Shown here piece after piece: positions 48,801-60,519 of a stretch of DNA of 64,000 bases. Source of the DNA: Rhyacophila brunnea (taxonomy: Eukaryota > Arthropoda > Insecta > Trichoptera > Rhyacophilidae); the NCBI GenBank assembly GCA_022495005.1, contig JAGYXB010001352.1, forward strand, positions 372,001 to 436,000, read 5' to 3'. The first letter of the stretch is position 1. Every line of letters starts with the position of its first letter. The notes under the pieces were generated by a model. It was not told the DNA's origin. It saw only the letters and a list, made by a program, of their open reading frames with translations, and ran no database searches. The position numbers and the translations under genes were made by a program.

Positions 48801-51800
48801 GGTTATTTCACTATTGAAATATGGTATCGATTAATATATTTAATGATTTTAAAGCAAACAAAACAGTTTTTAAATACAAGCAATTGATACAAAATACATA
48901 CAACCATCTTTTTCTAGAAAAGAAGCATTCATCATTACTCATTTTATGGCTGCAGATAGCCTATATTTCTTAAAAAAAAAATTCTGCATGATATATTTAT
49001 ATTTTGTACTTATATTTTGAATTATTATTTAATATACAGAAATACAACAGCAAATGTTTCATATAATAAATAAAATTATTCACCTCTACATTTCCCATCA
49101 TGTCATGTTTCACTGGAGCAAAGAGTTTCCCCAGTTTTTCTGGAATAGTTTTCATGTTATTCAGTACTTATAAAAGAAAATATTATTTTGGGTAGATAAA
49201 AAGTACCTACTCCCGTATCGTCAAAATGGTGGTTTTAATTTAATTTTGACAACACATCAAGAAGCCAAAGATGGTAGCGCAGAAAATAGTGGCGCAGATG
49301 CCCGCATGAGCTTTTATAATTTTTTTTTTATGAAAACAGTTTACTCAATGTAGACAATTGAAGGGGTTATTGCAAGACAATGATATGCCACAGAAACATA
49401 GTTTGGAGATACAAGCAATTTAATTTTTTTGTTCGTTCACTATAGAAACAGGAAAAATTACTATCCTCATTAAAATGTTTGATATATCTCTCATCTAATT
49501 ATTCTATTTTGGAGCAGAAGGCGTGGATGACTGACCGATATCAATTTTGACTGGCATGGCATATCATATTATTGTTTTAACTATTTTTATAGCAAAATTT
49601 GAATTTGTAAGAACTACACATTGATCATGATTATTGAGAAATCTGTGTATTTTTTTTTTAAAAAAGTGTCTTAAGTAAAACGTGAGTGTATGCCCTGGGA
49701 ATTGGTTTTATTCAAAATCAACAAATTCATAATTATGTGGCATATCATTGTCTTGCGATAACCCCTGAAATTATATTAAGTACCCTTTTCTGACGGCGCA
49801 GATGCTTTTTGATACAATAATTGTTAATTTAAAATTTGAAATTTTCACACATTTCGATGTATTATCACACACTAAGATTATATTAAGTTGGGGTAGGTTA
49901 GGTTAGGTTAGGTTTTTTGTATAAAAAGAAAGTTATAAAAACTCAATAATATATTTATAAATTTACCCAATTAAATTAATAATTCATTATTGAAACAAGA
50001 CAGCAGTGGCGAGGATCTTAACAGCCTACTGCCCTACCTCCACCCATCGCTTACTTACAGACTTAGTAGGTTGGATTTGTTTTTTTTCGTTGGCTGTTTT
50101 TCAAGTATTTCTTTGACGATACAGAGTACGGTCTATTTACCTTATTTTTTTTGATACCTTAGACTAGTGAAACGTTTACAAACATTGTTACATAACAAAT
50201 ATCTTTTACGGTGCTAACTGTCACGGTGGAAATGCAATGTATTATTTTTATTTAAATAAAACACAATTTTATAGTGCGCACTAGTTGACAATGTCGCTCT
50301 GAGAGGGACAATATTGGTCCAGTTAACATTTAATAAAAGTGGAATTAGTACAATAAAATTGCGTTTTATTTACATTAATAATTTAAGAAATACAAAAGTT
50401 GGCAAGTCGATAATTTAGGTATTTAGAGTTTACAATGGATTGTCTATAAATAAATATGTATGCTAGAAAAACTTACAAAAGCTACAAAAAAGATAGTGAT
50501 AGGATAAAAAGTGAGTCCCAATGATAGGAATGTAGTAAGTAATAGAAGTGAAACAATTACAAATAACCCAGACTTTGAGAAAATCATACTATAAATGTAT
50601 AGTGACCTCACCGGGAATAGTATGAGTGTGTATTGCACAAATCTTGTAATTGTACAAGTGAATATGTAGATTGCACAATCTTAGTACCTAGTATACGGGT
50701 CTAGGACGTTTTGGCACCGGGACAACTGGACGCCACGCAATTCGAAATTAAATAGACGTTAGGTGCTTATAGCTACTTTTAAAAAGAATATTTAATATTA
50801 TTATTTGTATTTAAATTATTATTTGTTATGATTAAATAGTTGGTGAGAATTTAAATATGCACACGTAAATAATGATATGTTTAAGTTCCAACGAAAAAAG
50901 AGTTTTTTATTTTATATAAAGCCTTAGGCATGGTAATTTTCAATCCGCAATAAAAAAAACATTATGTTAAGAGTAAAATGAATTAAAACTACTAAGTAGT
51001 AGATAGAAACTGATTAAAATTCCTACGTCTAAGTCTATGACAGTGCGGCGTCCAATTGTCCTGGAGTCCAGTTGTCCCATTCCCCTAGTATACTGCTCAC
51101 GTATGCAGTTATATCTGTAGCCGGCTTTATACAATAAACATAATATTACTTAATGACTGGTTATTAAATCGTAACACTTAGCTGTTCGCAGTTGGAGCAA
51201 ATTGAACAGGAAATAATTATTCAACATTAAAATGACATTCAACATCAACATTGGATTCCAAGTTCACTAATAAAACAATCGATGAAAAAGAGTAAGTAGT
51301 AATAAATAAGCAAAAATGTAAACAACAAAGAATTATACATTATATTGAGAGATAGGCAAGTAAATAAAAAGACAAAATCATTATATTGAGAGATAGGCAA
51401 GTAAATAAAAAGACAAAATAATCTCAAGGTTAATAATTGTGCCGCAGATGCTGTCATGAGCTTATATATATTATATTATATTTTTTACGAAAACAGTTTA
51501 TTTCATGCAGACAATTATTATAATAAATACCCTTTTCTGTCGGTGCATAGGATTTTCGATCCAATACTTAATTGTTAATTTAAAATTTGAAATTTTCATA
51601 CACTTTGATGCATCATTATCACAATCTAAGATTATATTAGGTAATATTAGGTTGGGTTGGGGTAGGTTAGGTTAGGTTTGGTTTGGTCTAAAAAGAAAGT
51701 TATACAATTTCATGACGGTATCTGCGGCACATCTACCATCTCGGGTTCATGAAAATTCGCTTGTTCTATAAACGTCTAATTGTTGAATTTGTTTTAAATA

Positions 51801-52101
51801 CCTACAAAATATTAATCTTAATATTTTTGACAGTTCTGTTGACAGATGCTTTGGCGTGTTTGTGAATAATTTTCCCAATAACAGTGTGAGATATCGTTAT
51901 ATAATGATAGAATAACTGTTTTAATTAATATTTCACGAAAATGAACTCACCAACTAAAATCACAACGCCTTTCGCCGCCTCGATAAACTGTTCCGTATCG
52001 ATTTTTCCATCGCGTAGGTCCGGAAAAGGTTTCTGAACTGTATTAAAGTGGTTACATCCACTTTTTGCAGAATCACCACAATCAAGCGTAGGAGCCATCA
52101 T
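45804..52101 (-). CDS. Glycolipid transfer protein (GLTP), 5 exons
   Basis: Cytosolic all-helical protein that binds and moves glycosphingolipids between membranes. Exons in transcript order are 52101-51951, 49166-49084, 48229-48111, 46923-46788 and 45980-45804. Phases 1, 0, 2, 0 and GT..AG ends all match, giving 666 nt or 221 residues (vertebrate GLTP 209). The sugar-headgroup site is intact: D72, N76 and K79 in DMMGNVEK, W115 in GLLWFTR, H154 in KRYHGWVTQK. The start DGKIDTEQFIEAA is typical of the family; ATGs at 52101 and 52098 are adjacent and either may be used. The C-terminus is EIHRFYADHNLENNAVV. All key residues are present, so it is probably functional. It lies head to tail with the metallopeptidase. 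Confidence 0.95.
47043..47250 (-). mobile_element. tRNA-derived SINE (copy 5)
   Basis: On the minus strand the order is B box (ggttcgaatcctgggtctgg), gtgtatggagtcagagaatg, aggttgagcaagtagactaa and the tail tcttattaggatcggacatg. It lies in GLTP intron 3. Confidence 0.75.
47650..47950 (-). mobile_element. LINE C-terminal fragment in GLTP intron 3
   Basis: The minus strand reads LGLAQSHPENFSRARLFDQK, then QGLERPQNTIQRMYTAELRD and VSMTWEDVRILTSDRHSQAF. The pattern R.L..., GxxRPxxTxxR, L...MTWED...L..DR matches the extreme C-terminus of endonuclease-reverse transcriptases of RTE-like elements. The rest of the element is absent. Confidence 0.5.
49268..49925. mobile_element. GCCGCAGATGC inverted-repeat family (copy 1), interrupted
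   Basis: gtggcgcagatgcccgcatg begins the element, and cgaaattttcacacatttcg-like and gttggggtaggttaggttag sequences match the 51434-51733 copy. A MITE at 49361-49769 splits it. Its right inverted end (ctgcggcac) is missing. Confidence 0.55.
49361..49769. mobile_element. Nested MITE, TIR GGGGTTATTGCAAGACAATG
   Basis: aggggttattgcaagacaat, gatatgccac and gtggcatatcattgtcttgc, gataacccct are 31-bp inverted arms with one or two mismatches. It is inserted in the element above, in GLTP intron 1. Confidence 0.75.
51434..51733. mobile_element. GCCGCAGATGC inverted-repeat family (copy 2, complete) with TTAGG run
   Basis: attgtgccgcagatgctgtc with atgag and ctcatga-like catgacggtatctgcggcac are inverted ends about 300 bp apart. 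Inside, ggttgggttggggtaggtta, ggttaggtttggtttgg lies near the right end. It lies in GLTP intron 1, 220 bp from exon 1. Confidence 0.7.
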
Positions 52102-52199
52102 GTTTTATCCACGTATTCACCATAATAACTCACTATCCTCGCACTTTGACACGCGAAAAACAACTTTTGATTTGACAGCTGGAGAAAATCAACATTGAC

Positions 52200-52330
52200 G
52201 TGATGACGCTATGATCACGTGGTCACGATGATTGTCCAGCCAAAACACGACGAAAAGCAGAAGCACTATCGTAACATCACTCGCGTTACGAAGATTACAG
52301 TCATCATTTTTCGGTTATATAAGCTCTAGC
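52200..52330 (-). promoter_or_regulatory. Possible GLTP promoter: E box and TATA-like sequence
   Basis: Between the metallopeptidase stop and the GLTP start, a palindromic CACGTG lies at 52216-52221, 115 bp upstream of the ATG. TATATAA-like sequence lies near 52315. Position and sequence fit a promoter, but both motifs are short and nothing else supports them. Confidence 0.25.
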
Positions 52331-52412
52331 ATCTAATATTTGGCGCTAACTTATTGTCGATCGCTCTTAACATTAGTTAAACTTAAAGTAAGCAATGAAT
52401 AGATTGCACTGG

Positions 52413-55121
52413 TTAATACGAAAATAACTGCTTGAGGACGTTGCCCAAGTCATCTTCGACGACGATGACGAGCAGTTTGTTTTTGGCCGCCGAGGTAAAG
52501 GGGACTAGGAACCGCTTTTCCGGTTTTGTATCCGTGAATTCGTACGAGTCGATTACGGTACCCGTCGACTCCTCGCGTACTTCTACGACTCTGATTCCAG
52601 CGGTAGATAAAATCATCATCTTATTTTTGTCAAATTTCAGATATCTTGTGATAGCTTCTCTTTCGCGTCCGTATTCATTGTTGAACCATCTGTGGTAACT
52701 TAAAAACACTCCACAGCTCTTCGTCCAGTAAGTGTAGTCGTTGCTTGATCTTATGAAAGAATTTCTTTTGGAGTCGTAGCTCTTGTTCATGTTGGAGTTG
52801 AAAGGCGGCCGATTGATAGGGGTGATGTTTGGACCTCGCCGCGAATTGTCATTGAAGCAGGCGAAGTTTCCAAGAGTCGTTTTGCTGCGAGGTCCTAATG
52901 TCCTCAGAGGCTCTCCGACGTTCATGGTCACGTTGATATTTCTCGTGAAAGAAACGGTCGTGTGTTGGGTTGGTTTCCCGTTGAAATTTAAGTTAGCATC
53001 TTTGTAGACCAATCCCCGGCGGTCTCCGACGGTGAACACTCTGTCGACGTGATCGAATCCTCGACCCATTATGCCGTCTTTCGTATGACCCAGATCAAAA
53101 GTGTGACCCAATTCATGACACACTGATCCGAGCGTCGTTGCAAAGCATCCTCCGATTGTACCGCGATAACAGCTGTCGTCCATAAATCGCTTCGCGTCAA
53201 TGATAGTGGTGTCCAAGAATTTGGAAACTATTTCTTCGACGCACGTTGGCCAGGTGTAAAGACACGCAGATCCAAAAACGGCCAAGCCTCCGCCGCCCAA
53301 AGCCGCATGTCCTTCGGTCATAGAGACGATTTCTTCGTGCGTGAGAATTTTGTCTATATTATCCATACCTTTGAAGCGAGTACAAGAAATAAATGCCATA
53401 AATTTTCTTTCATTGCTTCCCAGGTCGGAAAGCATTATCTCTCTACCGAAATGACCCCACAGTTCACTTTCTTTCATTTTTCGAGCCTTGTTCACGTTCA
53501 AGTTACTACGGAAGACGATACATTCTGGTTTCTTTGGATTGATCTCATGTTCAAGTTGGAACGTTTTTCTACCCAATCCAAGTTCGAAGAGCTTCTCCGC
53601 CATGATGCACTGGATCAGTCTGGCTCCGATGGCGATCCGCGAGCAGGCGCTCTCCACAGAACTGTCCATATCTTTTGGGCTCTGAAAATTTCCATCGTGA
53701 CCCTGGCATATTATATACACCGGGGTGACTCTGAGGTTCGTCTTCCTCGGAGCGTACTCGAAAACTAAAACTCGAGTGCTGTCTTCGTACTGTAGCGTGA
53801 CTTGATTCCTCCCCCTTTTCAAGTCGAGGACGCATTTGAACTCTCCGTTGACAACATCCCATGCGGCTGTATATTGCTCTCCATTATGAGTGACCGTTGA
53901 TAGAATTTTATTTTCTTCACTTCTCTCATTCCGCCAGGCGACATACCCTTTCAGTAAGACTAGCGAATACGTAAACGAATCCTCATCTTGTGCATTTGTG
54001 ACTGAAATCGCATTGCTTTTCAGCACATTATTATTGAGGGCGGAGATATCCATTACCTGAAAGACGAAAACAACATTAGTTGAATATCCAAGGTTATAAT
54101 TTAAAGGAATTTTTGGTAATTGTGCCGCAGATGCGAGATTTTATGTTTTTATTTTACGAAAAGAAATTTTCCATGTAGACAATAATTATAATAAATACCA
54201 ACCTTTTTTCTGTCGGCGCATATGGTTTTCGATCCAATAATAATTGTTAATTTAAAATTTGAATTTAAAAAATTTTCATACCTATATTTTGATGCATCAT
54301 TATCACAAACTAAGATAATATTAGGTTGGGGTAGGTTAGATTAGGTTAGGTTAGGATATCGACGGTGATCTGACAATAGTATATATCTGCAGTTTTGGCG
54401 AATTCTGGGTTATCGGTGTATTTTGTACAAAATTTGGTGACGGATCGAATGGAAATATTATTGTTCAACGAAAATAATCCTAAAGTGCTCAAATTTGACG
54501 TGGAAAATAGTTTCTATCTGCATCGAAGTGTCTAAAAAGAAAGAAACTAAAAATAAATATTATCTGCTTGATTTATTTTATTATGACATTACAATTTCCA
54601 TATATCTTTAAATCATTGTTTTAGTACCTAGTGATATTAAATCATTTCACTTGAAAAATAAAAATAAAACTGATACCGACAAAAACAGTTTTTTGACCCC
54701 CTGAAAAATTTACTATACCTATTATGTCAGATAGATACTATTGTCAGATCAACATCGATATATTAGGTTAGGTTAGGTTTGGTTTGGTCTAAAAAGAAAG
54801 TTATAAAATCTCATGACGGCAGCTGCGGCACATTTACCGAATTTTTAATTATAACAAAACGAAGCGATAAAATTGCGTAAACAACGTCATTATTATTTTG
54901 ATCGTGCCTCACGGAAATTGTTGTACAGTAAGTACATCTAGCGGGGAAAAACACAAGCTCATTCTGACATTTCGCTGGGTACTTATTAGATACTGCAGAT
55001 AAATAATTGCCAATAAACAAGACATGTTATAAATACACCGGAGTTTCATGAAAATAGCGTAGAATTAAATGGGGATATTTTGTGTACGAATTAAAATGAT
55101 TACGGGTGAATATCTTACCAT
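52413..55121 (-). CDS. YIL108W-like zinc metallopeptidase (Metallopep family, PF12044)
   Basis: Putative zinc-dependent peptidase related to yeast YIL108W; substrate and role are unknown. The main exon, 54056-52413, encodes 546 residues from the ATG at 54053. The zinc site HELGHTFDLGH lies at H313, E314, H317 and H323, followed by the Met-turn-like DGIMGRGFD, as in this family. Metzincins usually have Gly at the eighth position of the motif; here it is Asp. The N-terminal part (YIICQGHDGNFQSPKDMDSS) and the C-terminal KSCGVFLSYHRWFNNEYG also fit the family. An acceptor (ctttcag) precedes GTA ATG at 54056. A CpG-rich segment upstream ends in ATG then donor GTAAGA at 55118. Joining them gives an in-frame MVMDIS start and 548 residues. 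That first exon is an inference. The single large exon has no stop or frameshift. Confidence 0.88.
54115..54836. mobile_element. GCCGCAGATGC inverted-repeat family (copy 3), interrupted, in the metallopeptidase intron
   Basis: ggtaattgtgccgcagatgc on the left and ctcatgacggcagctgcggc with acatttacc on the right are inverted ends. A MITE splits it in its TTAGG run: ggttggggtaggttagatta, ggttaggttagg stands before the insertion, and ttaggttaggttaggtttgg after it. Confidence 0.7.
54351..54765. mobile_element. Nested MITE inserted in a TTAGG run
   Basis: atatcgacggtgatctgaca, atagtat and atactattgtcagatcaaca, tcgatat are inverted arms of about 27 bp, some 415 bp apart. Confidence 0.65.
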
Positions 55122-56207
55122 TTTTGAAGAGATATTAGCCACCGCGATCGTGTGTAGATATTGGACAGGCGACCGCTGCGACGCCCCCGCGTTTCACTTC
55201 GACTGGAGGCGAAATGGCGACAAACGAGGCGCGCGCACATTTCTAACGATTTGCGGCATTGCGAACATTATTTTCTTCCCTTCCAATATTATTTTTACCC
55301 GCCATAAGTTACAATAATAAAGAGATAAACAACACAATTCAAGCGGGCAACAAAAAAGTCGGTGCCCCCTGTTCACCGAATAAATTATCGACAATAAATT
55401 CCAAATTCAAATAGACCGGGAAAATTGGAAAACCTATCAGTATAAGTTAACAATGAATCATTTTCCGTACGGAAATTTCACAGATATTTAAGATATTTGA
55501 CAGCAACTGACTGGAATCAAATACTTATGTCAAAAACATCTAGGTACCATTTATTAGTCACGTCAGAACAAAAAAAATGCAACATAGGAACTAATTAAAC
55601 TTGCCATAAAACTAGAACAATAATTTATTAAATGTAATGACGTCCCGTGAGGGTAGGCAGATTGAGCGTCACTTACCGTCGCAGTTACCCAAAGGGCGGC
55701 AATTCCAGGAGAATCACTAGGTATATATAGAAATAGCTACCTAAACAAAGTAGGTAATAACGAAAATACCTTTCCATTAATTAAATCAGCTCACTGTTTG
55801 GAAACAAAATGTATTAAGTAATTTGGTACCTACTATAAAAGTTTTAACAGGATTTTTTTGTCGGGCTCGCGATGTCTCGTTTACTTCCGTTGTCTTTGGA
55901 CGTCACGTTCTTGGTATCAGCAATGCCACGTGCATACCTAATTAGAAAATGTATCCAAATATGTTTGCCATTCACTCGCGAGTTTTGGAAGTTATCAAGT
56001 GTAATTTTAAATAAACCTATCTGAAACCGTAGGCTCGCAATATTGGCTATTGAAGCAGAGATGTCATTTAAATTAGATTTAATGGTATATTATCTTGTTA
56101 TTAATGTAGCCATATAACACATTTCTTAGATATTGGAGTCATGAAAGGATGATAAAAAGTACTGTAAGTATAAAAAAAATCGGTGTGTACACTTATGTAC
56201 GCGCGTT

Positions 56208-56652
56208 AGAAGTTATACTTCTTTGGCGTAACAAAACAAAAACAAAACTTGTGATAAACTTGATTCTTCGACTAGCTCTTAATTATCTTGTTAAATTACA
56301 CACTCAAGAAAAAGGACCGCTTATTGGAACGCCGTTGGTTTATTTGTATACCCCTCTGACGTTTAATCGTTTGTTTACGTAACGAATTGCAAATGGCCGA
56401 CAATAATAAATTCGCTGCCTAGGCAACGGAACAATTCTAAACTATAATATTATACTGTATAATCGTCACGATTGCAGTATCATACTGTGGCGTAAAGGTA
56501 GTGCATTCGGCTGATAACGGAATAATCGGTGGTTCGAATCCAATCGAGTGCGTTTTTTTTTCGTGTAAAAAAAAAATTATGTGTTACATGTCACACGCCA
56601 AAAATACACTCTGATCTGATTTACCAAACGCGCCAAAAGAAGTATAACTTCA
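56208..56652. mobile_element. MITE, TIR GAAGTTATACTTCTTTGGCG (copy 2), with tRNA-like insert
   Basis: gaagttatacttctttggcg and cgccaaaagaagtataactt are inverted ends. The left interior matches copy 1 (7950-8335). The right interior differs by holding the tRNA-like unit at about 56483-56565. Confidence 0.75.
56483..56565 (+). repeat. tRNA-like Pol III unit inside a MITE
   Basis: tggcgtaaagg matches the A-box consensus, ggttcgaatcc is a perfect B box 47 bases later, and a run of nine T follows soon after (about 56553). The cloverleaf is incomplete, so it is more likely a tRNA-derived sequence than a working tRNA gene. Confidence 0.55.
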
Positions 56653-57219
56653 AAAATGTGGCGGCATTTTGGCACTGCCTAGGGGCGACATTTTGTCTAG
56701 GGACGTCACTGATTAAATGCAATACAAACAATAATAAATTCGGGAGCATCTTCTGCTTTCTATATAAATTACAAGGAAACTTGTATAGGAATTATGAATG
56801 AACAAAATGTATAATTTTTATTACATATCCAATGAGTTTTCACAAGAATAATTATTTTTATTTCTGTACCCGAGAGTCAGTTCAAAATATGTAATACTTT
56901 TGGGAAAATGTCTTTTAAGATTTTTCTCCACATTAATGTAATTAGACCAGCGTCGTAGGACCGTAGTAGGCAGGGCATGCTTCGTTTAGGGTTGGCACAT
57001 TTTAAGGGATGGCAAATATAAAAAATGTACCTTATTGAATAATATTAAATTTGAGAGTAGGTTTCGTAGAGATGATATTTTTTCACCTACGGAGTTTAGG
57101 GCATTTCCCTTATCTAAGCGTTGGTTGATATACATATCAGTAGTTTAAACACTTTTATTGCACTTTTTATGTTTAAAACGGCGATGAGAAATAACACAAT
57201 ACAACAGGTAGGTATCTAC

Positions 57220-57784
57220 CAGTGGCGAAGGGTGGAGGGAGGTATGCTGTTAAGATCCACCATAAATAGTGCACATTACACCTTGTTAGTCATACGTATT
57301 TGTTTTTACTGAACTAATACTACAATTTGCAGATGATATTGGTTAGTTTTTAAAAATCAATTAAATGGGCGATACGACAAAATTGTGCACACTTTTTCAT
57401 TCATTCTTATTTGTTTTCGTTGGATTAAGAATACATATTGTTGGTTCATTTTTTTAAATTCATTAAACCCTTCCTAACCAAACTATAATAGAGAAAAAAT
57501 ATTATTCTATCTATAAAATATTTAAAGCTATGTATGATTGAATTGTATAATTTTAGATATTTTATAGATAGACGATAGACAGATAGATAGAAGAACATTT
57601 CTATCATTTATTTATTATGGCTTGGTTTTCGCAGGGTTTAATGATTGAATTTAAAAACAAAACCAACACCATCTGTAAATTGTAGTCATTGAAAACAAAT
57701 ACGTATGACTGACAAAGTTTAGTGTGCACCATTTATGGCGGATCTTTTTCATTTATGACAGCCTACCTCCGCCCTTCAACACTG
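57220..57784. mobile_element. Inverted-repeat element CAGTGGCGAAGG with perfect 12-bp flanking repeat
   Basis: cagtggcgaagggtggaggg and cctacctccgcccttcaaca with ctg are the inverted ends; inner arms (aaatagtgcacattacacct, gtgcaccatttatggcggat) continue the symmetry. Flanks gtaggtatctac (57208-57219) and gtaggtatctac (57785-57796) are identical. Confidence 0.75.
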
Positions 57785-58124
57785 GTAGGTATCTACCTAA
57801 TGATTTTCATAGGTACAATATAAATCTAATGGAATAGGGGGGCACTTTGCCTAGGGGTGACACTGGATTGGACGTACATACGGCTTGTTGGATCACCTAC
57901 TGTTGTATACATTCAAAGGATTGAACCGATGGGTGAGCCAATGGCTGACAACTAAATCTTGTGAAATATTTTAATAATACTCTTCTGGAGGCAGTCAAGA
58001 TCCAGCAGAATTTTGGAGCTAATTTTTGAAACAATAACCTTTGTAGAATTACTTACTTTGTAGAATTAGTACATACGTGTAAATGGGGGAGATAGATACA
58101 GTTTGGAGAGAGTAGTCATGAATT

Positions 58125-58714
58125 CAACGTTCCCTCTAATTTTTCTATTGTGTGTGCGGATCATCAACGCATCTGAGCAGTGGCGTAACTAAGGATGGTG
58201 TCACCCGGTGCGGTAAATTTACACCCCCCCCACAAACACACACATACAGTTTTTCATTAAAACTTATATTTTAAAGGTAGGTACGTATTTATTAATTTCA
58301 GTGATTTTATTTAATAATAACACTAACAACGATAATTTTTGAACTAAATGCTTAAATATAACAATAGGAAATATAGAAAAAAGTATTCGTTGATAAAATA
58401 TTAAAAACTAAACTTGCAGAACGTTTTTTTTAATATTTATAATAAATCTAAGTATATATTTGTATGTTGAGTTGTTTTTGTTCAATATAAATAAAAATAT
58501 GTATGCAAATTAAATATTTATAAAAAATGTGTTTCTTTTCACCCTGACGAATGGGGTGATGCAACAAATGTTTTTCGAAGAAGCATACGATGGTTTCGTG
58601 CATTCGAGAAAAACTAAAATATGGCAAAGGAAACTTTCTTTTACAATATTTTTTGTGTGAGGACTGTGCGGGGGATGAAAGCATGTGTGCGGACACATTA
58701 CAGGAAACATTGGT
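58125..58714. mobile_element. hAT-type non-autonomous element related to 18542-19494
   Basis: caacgttccctctaattttt and cacattacaggaaacattg are the ends. The blocks gtgtgtgcggatcatcaacg and ctgtgcgggggatgaaagca match both ends of the 18542 relic in the opposite arrangement. gtcatgaa and gtcatgat on the two sides may be the remains of an 8-bp target duplication. Confidence 0.6.
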
Positions 58715-60013
58715 CATGATTTAACAGGGTAAACCGTCTCAACAATCCGCATAACTGATCATCAAGGATAACTGGAGCACTGGAAGAGAATTAATGTGAG
58801 CAAAATATGAACTGCTCATGAAGATCACAATTCTCAGTACCTACCTAATGAGGAATGACGAAATAAATAAAATGTAAAAAAAAATGCATCATGACGTGTT
58901 TCCTTGAGGCAGCCAAGTGGCAACAGTTACTCGTCGAGACGACGGCAATGTTAGTTATGAAAATAATTTGCGTGTAACAGAAATAATTAAAAAAATAATC
59001 ATGCATGACATTTATCAAATGTGTGCCACCACCCAGACAGTAAAATATTTATGCCGTAAACTGTCGGCAATTAAATATTTAATACAGACTGGTTCCACGT
59101 GACAGTGACAGATATTTTATGATACAATTGCTGTCTAACCCTTTTCCACCATTCTGATAGTTTTGCTAACGGATGTTGGTGTCTATCTTAAAATAAATAT
59201 GAGGTAATAGTTACACCGTGTCTGGAACATCGTGGTTCCATGTTACTAGAAAGAATAATACCTTTTAAGGTATATTTATAATTAGAATGATACCTGTGAA
59301 GATAACACATATTTTATATTTAACTATACTTACGTTAACATTAATTACTATAAGTTGTTATCAGGCATCAGTGTTTCCCAATTTAATTTTAATCATGAAA
59401 CCCTTTTATATATTATTTACACAGTATTCTTGCCTAGAGCATGAAAGAAATTCGCACCAGGCAATTTATTTCTTTCTCTTTGTGAGTTTTGAAAAGAAAA
59501 TTGTTTTATTTATCTTCACAGTTGATAATATACAAAATTCTACCGAATTAACGAGACAGTGAAAATACGTTTTTCTTAGAATGATAAACGCATTCATTTA
59601 ATTTTGTGAAAATGTCAGCAAGATATAGGTACAATTTTTGGATAACCACGAAATGGTTGTTAATTGAACTATATGATACAATATCAGTGGCGAGGGGTGG
59701 AGGTAGGCTCGACATAAATAGTGCACACTAAACTTTATCAATTATACAATTTAATATTCCGATGCGGCATGTCTTAAAGAAGACAGCGCGGACGACATAA
59801 ACGGATACTATTAATCCTAATATTTATGACTGCTAGCCACGCACATGTGATTACCACTTTTGGAAGCGACAGCTATGCAATACTTGTAGGCTAGGTGTTT
59901 ATCGTTAGAATCTGGGTATAGGGAATGTATCAGGAAAAGTGAGAAATTTCGCGATTGAAGTAAGTAGTAGGCTGAGTGAATGTGGAAGTCAGTGGTACAT
60001 ACTAGATATTATC

Positions 60014-60464
60014 TAGTGGCGAAGGGTGGAGGTAGGCTGTTAAGATCCGCCATAAATAGTGCACATTAAACTTTGTTAGGTGTACGTATTTGTTCTCGTT
60101 GAAATAAGACTACAATTTTTTTTGTTGGTTTGTTTAAGTTGGTTATTTTTTAAAATTCAATTAAACCTTGTGAAAACCAAACCATAATGACTGCTGACTG
60201 GAATATTCTTATTCCAACGAAAACAAATAAGTATGAATGAAAAAGTGTGGACAATTTTGTTGTATCACTCAAAATATAGGTACCAAAACTATTTTGGTTT
60301 AAGTTTGGTTTAAGTAGTGGTTGATTGATTTTTTAAAACTAACCAACACCATCTGTAAATTATTGTGGTCTTAGTTCAATAAAAACAAATACGTATGACT
60401 AACAATGTTTAATGTGCGCTATTTATGGCGGATCTTAACAGCCTACCTCCACCATTCGCTACTG
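60014..60464. mobile_element. Inverted-repeat element CAGTGGCGAAGG (further copy)
   Basis: tagtggcgaagggtggaggt and acctccaccattcgctactg are the ends, with taagatccgccataaatagt and atttatggcggatcttaaca as inner arms. A 5' part of another copy lies at 59688-59740. Confidence 0.7.
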
Positions 60465-60519
60465 CTAGACATGTCCTGGAGAGTTAGTCCTGGGTTGTGA
60501 AATAAAAATGGTTATTTTT

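Noticed and set aside
49885..49915. A true telomere or subtelomeric boundary (TTAGG runs)
   Set aside because: Runs are only a few units long, contain variants and lie inside dispersed inverted-repeat elements with genes on both sides.
53307..53768. 153-codon frame on the plus strand
   Set aside because: It is exactly antisense to the metallopeptidase exon and has no family features; a shadow of the real gene. The same applies to 52432-52698, 52783-53007, 53488-53685 and 53569-53862.
55069..55317. 82-codon plus-strand frame in a CpG-rich region
   Set aside because: The region fits better as the first exon and promoter of the metallopeptidase on the minus strand.
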